Positions 1-5,253 of a stretch of 5,253 nucleotides of DNA are shown here, one piece after another. The stretch is from positions 1-5,253 of the forward strand of contig VBGS01000189.1 in assembly GCA_005889445.1 (NCBI GenBank), read 5' to 3'. Within the stretch, counting starts at the first letter, position 1, and every line of letters starts with the position of its first letter. Made by a program: the position numbers and the translations under genes. Source of the stretch: Chloroflexota bacterium (GTDB lineage Bacteria; Chloroflexota; Limnocylindria; P2-11E). The notes beneath the pieces are model-generated. The model made no database searches, had not been told where the DNA came from, and saw only the letters and a program-made list of their open reading frames with translations.

Positions 1-1806
1 GCCCTGGCCTGACACATCGCTCGAGCCAGGCACTCGGTAGAAGCGCTCGAAGATGCGCCCCAGGTGCTCCGGCCGGATGCCGATGCCGCCATCCGTCACG
101 GTCACTCCACCGGCGCTGTCACCCGCGGTGACCTCGATCACGATCGGTCGCGCCTTGTCCGAGTACTTCGCGGCGTTCGAGAGCAGGTTGTCGAGGAGCT
201 GCGCGAACCGCGCCCGATCGATCGCGAGCCACACGGGGGCGTCCGGGGCGATGAGATCGATCTCGGCCTCCGAGCGAACCCGGGCACGCGCGATCGCCTC
301 CCGGACCTCCGCGGCGGCGTCGACGCTCTCGCCGCCGGTTGGCGCGGCGCGCTCGCTACTCAGCAGGTCGGCCATGAGCCGCTCGAGCTGCGCGAGCTGA
401 CCCTGCACCGCACCGAGGTTCCGCGACATCAGCGTGGCGTATCCGTGGACCGCGGTAAGCGGATTGCGGAGCTCGTGCACCGCGGTCGCGAGCGCATCCT
501 CGCGCGCGCGAAGCGCCCCACCAAGGCTCTCGACGTCGCGACCGAGGGCCTGAGCCGCATGCTGCAGGTCGTCGCGCTCTGCCAGGAGCGCGATGCGCTC
601 GCGCGCGGACCGCGCGAGCCGGTCGAGGTGGGCGAGTCGCTTGTCCAGCCGTTCGGACGTTCCCGTCGCTGCCAGGACGCGGCCATCGCCGAGGCCGACG
701 AGGGCCATCGGCCCGTGATCGTCGCTGACGATGGCTGGGAGCCGGCGGTCGCGCGCGAGGATGGCGATCTGGGGACCGTCTAGCTCTCCCGCGAGCACCG
801 CCGCGTCGCTCATTCGCACGACGCCTGCCGCACCATCGACCAGCCGGCCCGCTTCGATGACGAGCGCCGCGAGCGCGCCGGCTTGGCTGCGCTCGGTGCC
901 GACCGCCTGCAGCGCCTGCGTGAGCCGTTGGAGCTCGACGACGTCGCTCGCGGCGCGCGCGCGGGAATGGGCCGCCGCCACCAGCGGCTCGGCGGCCGTG
1001 ACGAGATCGCGCGCGGCCGCGGTCGCGATCGCCCGCGCATCTTCAGAGCCGCCTGAGATCGCGACGCCGACGACGAGCGGTGGGTCCGTCGTGAACGGGA
1101 GCGCGAGGCCACGGAGCTGCGGCACGATCCGATCGAGTGGGAGGGGGCCGCGCAGGCGCACTGCCATATCGGCGGAGACGGGCGCGTCGCCCTCCGGCGC
1201 GACGCCAGCCGCGGCGATGATCCGAAGGCGGCGATCGTCCTCGAACGACCAGAGCCACGCGCCGCGCACGTCGGGAATCTGGGATAGCTCCTCGACCAGA
1301 GCGCGCTGCTCCCCGTCGACGGTCTCGGTCCTCGCGAGGAGAGCGAGGGCGCGGGAGCGCGCGCCGGCGCGATCGGGCTCTCTCCGTCCAACCATCCATG
1401 CCACCTCGGCGATCACCAGACCGATCGCGATGAGCACCTGCAGCGCCCAGAGATCGGTCGCCCGGGCCTCGCTCGACCGCGCGACGAGCGCCAGATCGAA
1501 TCCGACCGCGGCGAGCGCCGTCGCCGCGAGCGCGCCAACAGGTCCGAGGCGAAGCTCCGCGACGCCGATCGCGAACGTGTAGAGCACCCATGGCGTGAGC
1601 GACAGCGGGAAGGCGTAGACGAGCGCGGTGATGGCGACAAGGTCGGTGGCGCTATCGAGCCACGGCGCACGCTCGGCGACCCGCATGTAGCGAAGCACGA
1701 CGGCTGCGCCGAGATAGAGCAGCAGGACCGCCGCGGCGAGCGATAGCACTCCTGTGCCTGCGAGCAGTACGAGCGTGCTACCGAGAGCGGCCGCGGCGAG
1801 CCGCAT
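1..1806 (-). CDS. Membrane-bound sensor histidine kinase with GAF-like region, partial (C-terminus beyond left edge)
   Basis: This is the sensor of a two-component system, predicted to autophosphorylate on His and pass phosphate to a response regulator not present here. The minus-strand frame is open from the window edge to an in-frame stop at 1897-1899. The ATG at 1804-1806 is the first good start and gives 602 residues. Residues about 8-140 form four or five hydrophobic segments (roughly 8-38, 53-82, 87-109, 119-140). Residues about 150-280 and 295-405 look like one or two divergent GAF-type sensor modules, which is an inference from pattern only. A charged, coiled-coil-like linker (about 383-440) leads to the H-box AVHELRNPLTAVHGY, with His444 as the phospho-acceptor. 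The N-box LLDNLLSNAAKYS lies near 537-549 and the G1 box TDGGIGI near 571-577, followed by the F-box region IFERFYR. The sequence stops at SGQG, just where the G2 box should begin, so the missing part is short (roughly 30-60 residues). The start has no clear Shine-Dalgarno. It lies 94 bp downstream of the lipoprotein gene on the same strand. Confidence 0.93.
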   Translation of the reverse strand, partial: MRLAAAALGSTLVLLAGTGVLSLAAAVLLLYLGAAVVLRYMRVAERAPWLDSATDLVAITALVYAFPLSLTPWVLYTFAIGVAELRLGPVGALAATALAAVGFDLALVARSSEARATDLWALQVLIAIGLVIAEVAWMVGRREPDRAGARSRALALLARTETVDGEQRALVEELSQIPDVRGAWLWSFEDDRRLRIIAAAGVAPEGDAPVSADMAVRLRGPLPLDRIVPQLRGLALPFTTDPPLVVGVAISGGSEDARAIATAAARDLVTAAEPLVAAAHSRARAASDVVELQRLTQALQAVGTERSQAGALAALVIEAGRLVDGAAGVVRMSDAAVLAGELDGPQIAILARDRRLPAIVSDDHGPMALVGLGDGRVLAATGTSERLDKRLAHLDRLARSARERIALLAERDDLQHAAQALGRDVESLGGALRAREDALATAVHELRNPLTAVHGYATLMSRNLGAVQGQLAQLERLMADLLSSERAAPTGGESVDAAAEVREAIARARVRSEAEIDLIAPDAPVWLAIDRARFAQLLDNLLSNAAKYSDKARPIVIEVTAGDSAGGVTVTDGGIGIRPEHLGRIFERFYRVPGSSDVSGQG

Positions 1807-1814
1807 CAGAAGGA

Positions 1815-1830
1815 TCCCGCGATCGCGGGA
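1815..1830. repeat. Perfect 16-bp palindrome just upstream of the kinase start
   Basis: TCCCGCGATCGCGGGA is its own reverse complement. It ends 8 bp before the kinase ATG (1806). As RNA it could form a 6-bp G+C-rich stem with a GATC loop covering the usual ribosome-binding position. As DNA it could be a dimeric operator. The central GCGATCGC also matches the cyanobacterial HIP1 octamer. No T-tract follows, so it is not a standard terminator. The symmetry is read directly from the sequence, but any function is inference. Confidence 0.6.
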
Positions 1831-1900
1831 GGGCGATGTCAGCGCCGTCGTCCCATCTGCGCCCTTGTAACGCGCGCGCGCCAGCGGCCGTGCGGCTCAG

Positions 1901-3679
1901 CTAATAGCTCGCCACCAGGATGCGACTTGGATCGGCCTCGAGCTCGATGAGGTTCGCGACCCGAAGCCCGGGTGCGTCCGCGACGGCGATCGCGTGCGAG
2001 AGCCCCGCGAGCGCGACGTAGAGCTGATCTCCGTTCGGGGACACCGCGAGATCGACGACCGATCCGAGGAACGCCGCCGCCGCGATCCGCGTCTTCGTGC
2101 GGATGGTGATCGCCTCGACGCCGCCGGCCGAGCCGACGTAGAGGACGTCCTCGCGCGGCGAGATCGCGAGCGACGTGGCCGCGACGTCGACGGCGATATG
2201 GTCGACGACCGCGTACTGCTCGGTGTCCACGACGTCGATGATCTTCTGGCCGCCGACGGCGACGTAGATCCGGGTCCCCGACCCGGCCATGGCCATGGCG
2301 ACCGGGATCCCGTCGACCGGGATCGTATACGGCGTCCGACCGCCAAGGTTGAGGTAGAGGAGATCTATCCCTCGCGCGGTCGCGACGAACACGTGGTTGT
2401 GCTTGTAGCTCGGAGCGAGCGCTTCCGGCTGCCCGTGATAGTCGAAGTACTCGTTCTGGCCGGTCTCGAGATCGATCTGCTCGACGCCGGTCGATCCGAC
2501 GACCATCAGGGAATGCCCGTCGCGGTTCGCCGCGACGATCCCATCGACGGTCAACGCCTGCTTGGCGGTCGCGTTGCCGGTGACGATGTCCTGCGCGACC
2601 ACGAAGCGGTCCGTATAGGAATAGACCGTGCGCTCGTCGGTGCCGAGCGCGATCTGTGTGACGTTCCTCGAGTCCCGCGCGAGGAGGTCGCTCGCCCGAT
2701 TCGCATCGGGATGCATTGACTTCACGGCGCCGCCGGCGAGCGCGACGATGGTGACGGCGCGCGGAGCGTGCGGCGCCGCCGGCTCGTAGTGATCGATCGT
2801 CGCTCGGCGCTTCTTGGTCCAGCCGTCCTTCTCGACGAAGGGATACGGGTCGACCATCGTACCGGGGCCGAGGATGGGGTACGGCGTATCGCCGACCTGG
2901 TCGCCGTCGGCGTCCTTGCCCTTGTAGTCGCTCCAGTAATTCCCCTCTTTCGTCTGCGCGTCGTACCAGACGTTGGAGGTCTCGTTGTCGCTGACCTGCG
3001 GGTTGTTCCCGATCACGTTGTTGTGGAAGACGACGTTGTCCTTAGCTTCGCTGAACCACATGCCCCAGTTGATGTTCGAGTCGATGGTGTTCTCGAGAAC
3101 GCGGTTACGCGCGCTCGCGTACATGTACAGACCGTAGCCACCGGGACTGTTGTAGGTCTGCCGCGCGAGGAGGTTTCCCTGCAGGAGGTTGTCGTCCGAG
3201 TTCTGCAGGTGGAGACCGTAGATGTTGAACTCGACGTCCGAGCCCTTCACGGCATTGTTGTGCGAGGTGTGGATGTAGAAGCCGAAGCGGTTCCGTTGCG
3301 TCGTGACGTTCTCGATGGTGCTGTTGGTCGTGTCCACGAAATAGATCCCCGTCGAGAAGCCGACGGTCTTGCCGTTCCGGATGGTCACGCGGCTGTGGCC
3401 GCCGACGCGGACGCCGACGCTATCGAGCTGGGGAAGCGGCCAGGTCTGCGGACCGATGCCCGGGCCGGTGAGGTTCGCCAGGGTCAGGCTCTCAGAGACG
3501 CGCATCGCGCAGGTCCCCTCTCGAGATGGTGGCGGGGACACCGGGCTCCCGGACGTGATTGGCCCCGCCGATGAGGTCGCGCCCGACGGCGGCGCGGTCG
3601 CCGCGGGCGGATTGCTGGCCGCCTGGCATGCCACGATCGCCGCGAGGCCAAGCGCCACGAGTGCGACCGGGAGCCGCAT
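1901..3679 (-). CDS. Lipoprotein: NosD-like beta-helix fused to a YVTN-type beta-propeller
   Basis: The predicted product is an exported lipoprotein of 592 residues. The N-terminus has a short Arg-containing start, a hydrophobic core and the lipobox IVAC, placing the lipidated Cys at residue 18. A Pro/Ser/Thr-rich spacer (19-56) follows. Residues about 60-245 are PbH1/NosD-like right-handed beta-helix turns, rich in Asn with recurring G-x-Y/F and N-x-I/V patterns. They end in the hallmark GNYWSDY (246-252) and the acidic loop DADGDQVGDTPY (256-267), which resembles a calcium-binding loop. Residues about 306-592 carry about six or seven repeats of roughly 40 residues with the phrase LYVA/IYVA and SPxxDxLYV, typical of YVTN/NHL-like propellers. 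NosD itself supports copper-site maturation of nitrous-oxide reductase, but no nos genes are present, so that role should not be transferred. The likely role is binding or surface display of unknown ligands. It is divergent from the hydrolase gene (52 bp) and upstream of the kinase. The ATG at 3679 fits the signal peptide exactly. No Shine-Dalgarno is seen. Confidence 0.9.
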   Translation of the reverse strand: MRLPVALVALGLAAIVACQAASNPPAATAPPSGATSSAGPITSGSPVSPPPSREGTCAMRVSESLTLANLTGPGIGPQTWPLPQLDSVGVRVGGHSRVTIRNGKTVGFSTGIYFVDTTNSTIENVTTQRNRFGFYIHTSHNNAVKGSDVEFNIYGLHLQNSDDNLLQGNLLARQTYNSPGGYGLYMYASARNRVLENTIDSNINWGMWFSEAKDNVVFHNNVIGNNPQVSDNETSNVWYDAQTKEGNYWSDYKGKDADGDQVGDTPYPILGPGTMVDPYPFVEKDGWTKKRRATIDHYEPAAPHAPRAVTIVALAGGAVKSMHPDANRASDLLARDSRNVTQIALGTDERTVYSYTDRFVVAQDIVTGNATAKQALTVDGIVAANRDGHSLMVVGSTGVEQIDLETGQNEYFDYHGQPEALAPSYKHNHVFVATARGIDLLYLNLGGRTPYTIPVDGIPVAMAMAGSGTRIYVAVGGQKIIDVVDTEQYAVVDHIAVDVAATSLAISPREDVLYVGSAGGVEAITIRTKTRIAAAAFLGSVVDLAVSPNGDQLYVALAGLSHAIAVADAPGLRVANLIELEADPSRILVASY

Positions 3680-3689
3680 GCCGGAAGCC

Positions 3690-3695
3690 TATACA
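3690..3695 (+). promoter_or_regulatory. Candidate -10 element of the hydrolase-trpS operon
   Basis: TATACA matches the -10 consensus at four of six positions and is the only A/T-rich patch in the 52-bp divergent gap. It would give a leader of about 30 nt before the ATG at 3732. The bases at the expected -35 position (3667-3672) do not resemble TTGACA. It overlaps the opposite-strand -10 almost exactly. Confidence 0.25.
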
Positions 3696-3701
3696 GCGCC
3701 A

Positions 3702-3717
3702 GGTTCCGGTCGGTTCC
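3702..3717. repeat. Two GGTTCC direct repeats, 10 bp apart
   Basis: GGTTCC occurs at 3702-3707 and 3712-3717, placing the two copies on the same face of the helix between the divergent start codons. This is the geometry of a paired activator or repressor site, but the repeats are short and the match could be chance in GC-rich DNA. Confidence 0.3.
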
Positions 3718-3731
3718 CGCAGACTCGCCGC

Positions 3732-4364
3732 ATGCGCGAGGAAGCCCGTCGCATCGAGGATCGACTCGAAGCGACCCTGCGCATCCCCGACGTCCCGCCC
3801 ACCGCGATCGTCGTGATCGCGCACGCCCTGCCCACGCACGGCGGCACGATGCGCACTCCGATCATGGCCGCCATCGCCCGGGCGTGCGCGGCGCGCGGCT
3901 GGTACGCGCTGCGGTTCAACTTCCGGGGTGTCGGCGCGAGCGCCGGCGAGTGGAGCGGTGGCCGCGATGAGGTGGACGACCTGTCGGCCGCCGTCCGTTC
4001 CGCGCGGACGATCGGACCGGCCCTTCCGCTCGGCCTCGTCGGATACAGCTTCGGCGCGTTCCAGGTCCTCGAGTACCTGCGGCGTGGGGGAGCTGCGGAC
4101 GCGGTCGCGCTCGTCGGCGTCGGCATCAAGGACGTGAACTTCGAACCGCGGCGGATGCCCGACGTTCCGCCGGGGACGTTCATCGTCGCCGCTGAGAACG
4201 ATCAGTTCGGCACCGGGGCCGAGCTTCAGGCGGCCGTCCCGCAGGCCAGGGTGGCGATCGTCAGCGATGTCGACCACTTCTTCATCGGCAAGCGCGACGA
4301 GGTCGGCGAGCTCGTCGCGACCGAGCTCGCGCGAACGCTCCCTGTAACATCGCATCTCCCATGA
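3732..4364 (+). CDS. Small alpha/beta hydrolase, COG2945-like
   Basis: The product is a predicted cytosolic serine hydrolase of 210 residues, the usual size for COG2945-type proteins, whose substrate is generally unknown. The first core strand IVVIAHALP (26-34) is followed by HGGTM, a family mark. RFNFRGVGASAGEW (61-74) is the conserved second block. The nucleophile elbow is GYSFGA, giving Ser106. AENDQF supplies the likely acid Asp157, and DVDHFFIGK supplies the base His182, so the triad looks complete. No signal peptide or membrane segment is seen. The frame extends upstream, and an ATG at 3678 preceded by GGGAG would add 18 residues. I prefer 3732 because it matches the family length and leaves the divergent promoter region outside the gene. 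The stop overlaps the trpS start (ATGA), which indicates one transcript and coupled translation. A role in tryptophan or tRNA metabolism is not implied. Confidence 0.88.
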   Translation: MREEARRIEDRLEATLRIPDVPPTAIVVIAHALPTHGGTMRTPIMAAIARACAARGWYALRFNFRGVGASAGEWSGGRDEVDDLSAAVRSARTIGPALPLGLVGYSFGAFQVLEYLRRGGAADAVALVGVGIKDVNFEPRRMPDVPPGTFIVAAENDQFGTGAELQAAVPQARVAIVSDVDHFFIGKRDEVGELVATELARTLPVTSHLP

Positions 4365-5253
4365 GCGCGCAGATCGCGACCGCGCGTCACACTCCTTCCG
4401 CGGTGAAGACGCGGAAGCGCATCCTCACGGGTGACCGGCCCACCGCCAAGAGCTTCCACCTGGGCAACTACTACGGAACGCTCCAGAACCGGGTGAAGCT
4501 CCAGGACGAGTACGACAGCTTTTTCCTGATCGCCGATTACCACATGCTCACGACCCGTGTGACCGACCTCGAAGAGATCGGCCAGAACATCCGCGAGCTC
4601 GTGACCGACTATCTCGCGGTCGGGATCGATCCAGAGAGGAGCACGATCTACCTCCAGTCGCTGATCCCCGAGGTCACCGAGCTCTTCCTTTATTTCTCGA
4701 TGCTCGTCACCGTTCCGCGCGCCCAGCGGATCCCGACCCTCAAGGACCAGATGCGCGACCACAACCTCGCGGTCCCCACGTACGGCCTCCTGGGGTACCC
4801 GATCCTGCAGGCCGCCGACATCCTCATGGTCAAGGGCGACCTCGTCCCGGTGGGCCGCGATCAGGAGTCGCACGTCGAGCTCACGCGCGAGATCGCGCGC
4901 CGCTTCAACGAGCTGTTCGGCGCGGTCTTTCCGGTGCCTGAAGCGCTCATCCCCGAAGGCGGGATGCTGCCGGGCATCGACGGCGCGGGAAAGATGGGGA
5001 AGAGCCTCGGGAACGCGATCTTTCTCACCGACGATCCCAAAACAGTCGAGAAAAAGATCATGGGGATGTACACGGACCCCAACCGTGTGAGCGCGACGAC
5101 ACCCGGCCGCGTCGAGGGCAATCCGGTCTTCGCCTTCCACGACGTCTTCAACCAGGACAAGGCGGAGGTAGAGGACTTCAAACGCCGCTATCGCGAAGGC
5201 AAGATCGGCGACGTCGAGGTCAAGCGCCGCCTGGTCGTCGCGGTCGAGGACTT
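4361..5253 (+). CDS. trpS: Tryptophanyl-tRNA synthetase, partial (C-terminus beyond right edge)
   Basis: This class I aminoacyl-tRNA synthetase charges tRNA-Trp with tryptophan in the cytosol, using ATP. The window holds 297 of an expected 330-350 or so residues. After an extension of about 18 residues, the catalytic fold begins with RILTGDRPTAKSFHLGNYYG, where HLGN (33-36) is the HIGH-type signature. DYHMLTT and the block GYPILQAADILMVKGD (145-160) form the tryptophan pocket region, with VGRDQESHVELTREIA after it. The second ATP signature is KMGKS (211-215), a variant of KMSKS, followed by LGNAIFL. The segment MYTDPNR, then EGNPVFAFHD and KIGDVEVKRRL, is the anticodon-binding helical region typical of TrpRS and distinguishes it from TyrRS. 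The ATG at 4361 overlaps the hydrolase TGA. No Shine-Dalgarno is evident, so initiation probably relies on coupling. A GTG at 4403 is an alternative start that would remove most of the N-terminal extension. Confidence 0.96.
   Translation, partial: MSAQIATARHTPSAVKTRKRILTGDRPTAKSFHLGNYYGTLQNRVKLQDEYDSFFLIADYHMLTTRVTDLEEIGQNIRELVTDYLAVGIDPERSTIYLQSLIPEVTELFLYFSMLVTVPRAQRIPTLKDQMRDHNLAVPTYGLLGYPILQAADILMVKGDLVPVGRDQESHVELTREIARRFNELFGAVFPVPEALIPEGGMLPGIDGAGKMGKSLGNAIFLTDDPKTVEKKIMGMYTDPNRVSATTPGRVEGNPVFAFHDVFNQDKAEVEDFKRRYREGKIGDVEVKRRLVVAVED

Larger units (their letters stand above)
3688..3717 (-). promoter_or_regulatory. Candidate promoter of the lipoprotein gene
   Basis: On the minus strand, TATAGG (3693-3688) resembles a -10 box and ends 8 bp before the ATG at 3679, so transcription would begin at or next to the start codon (leaderless or nearly so). 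This fits the absence of a Shine-Dalgarno. Eighteen bp upstream lies GGAACC (3717-3712), which is unlike the TTGACA consensus but resembles the GGAAC-type -35 of many ECF sigma factors. A second GGAACC lies at 3707-3702. This is pattern reading only. Confidence 0.3.

Noticed and set aside
64..783. Long plus-strand open frame opposite the kinase gene
   Set aside because: It is antisense to the H-box and ATPase domain, has Arg/Asp/Glu-rich low-complexity content and shows no recognisable domain. It is a typical shadow in GC-rich DNA.
810..1582. Several open frames on both strands over the kinase sensor region
   Set aside because: Their translations are Arg/Ser/Ala-rich and lack domains. The frame continuous with the H-box carries the membrane segments and a consistent codon pattern.
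1815..1830. Palindrome as an intrinsic terminator of the lipoprotein gene
   Set aside because: It has only a 6-bp stem and no T-run after it, and it lies about 70 bp past the stop, right next to the kinase start.
1865..1870. TTACAA on the minus strand as a -10 box for the kinase
   Set aside because: It is a weak match without a -35 partner, and co-transcription with the lipoprotein gene is equally simple.
1994..3574. Two long plus-strand open frames opposite the lipoprotein
   Set aside because: The products are Val/Asp/Arg-rich, as expected from the complement of the real gene, while the minus frame has a signal peptide, lipobox and clear repeats.
1901..3679. Assignment as NosD of the nitrous-oxide reductase system
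   Set aside because: There are no nosZ, nosR, nosF, nosY or nosL genes in view. The protein is a lipoprotein fused to a propeller, so only the fold is shared.
3369..3731. N-terminal extension of the hydrolase frame into the lipoprotein gene
   Set aside because: The extended part is antisense to the beta-helix coding region and has no hydrolase character. The family length fits the start at 3732.
4226..5140. Minus-strand open frame of about 304 codons opposite trpS
   Set aside because: It overlaps unmistakable TrpRS signatures and has no domain of its own.

Overview
The window is GC-rich, with dense coding, strongly GC-biased third codon positions and weak or absent Shine-Dalgarno sites. The TrpRS C-terminal half and the overall codon style resemble Chloroflexota or a similar high-GC soil or aquatic lineage. 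That placement is inference from sequence style only, because no marker here fixes the taxon.

Layout. Four protein genes fill almost all of the window. On the minus strand, reading right to left from 3679, there is a lipoprotein of 592 residues that joins a NosD-like right-handed beta-helix to a YVTN-type beta-propeller (3679-1901). After a 94-bp gap comes a membrane-bound sensor histidine kinase (1806-1), cut by the left window edge inside its ATPase domain. On the plus strand, starting 52 bp from the lipoprotein start, there is a small alpha/beta hydrolase of the COG2945 type (3732-4364). Its stop overlaps the start of tryptophanyl-tRNA synthetase, trpS (4361 to the right edge, C-terminus missing).

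The 52-bp divergent intergenic region carries one symmetrical A/T-rich core that can be read as a -10 box in both directions, plus two GGTTCC copies one helical turn apart. The 94-bp gap before the kinase holds a perfect 16-bp palindrome just upstream of the kinase start.

How the genes may work together. The plus-strand pair looks like housekeeping genes that are co-transcribed and translationally coupled (ATGA overlap). The minus-strand pair is the accessory part: an exported, probably membrane-anchored repeat protein followed in the same direction by a multi-TM, GAF-like histidine kinase. A functional link between the two is plausible but rests only on position. No RNA gene, mobile element, CRISPR array or convincing terminator was seen.
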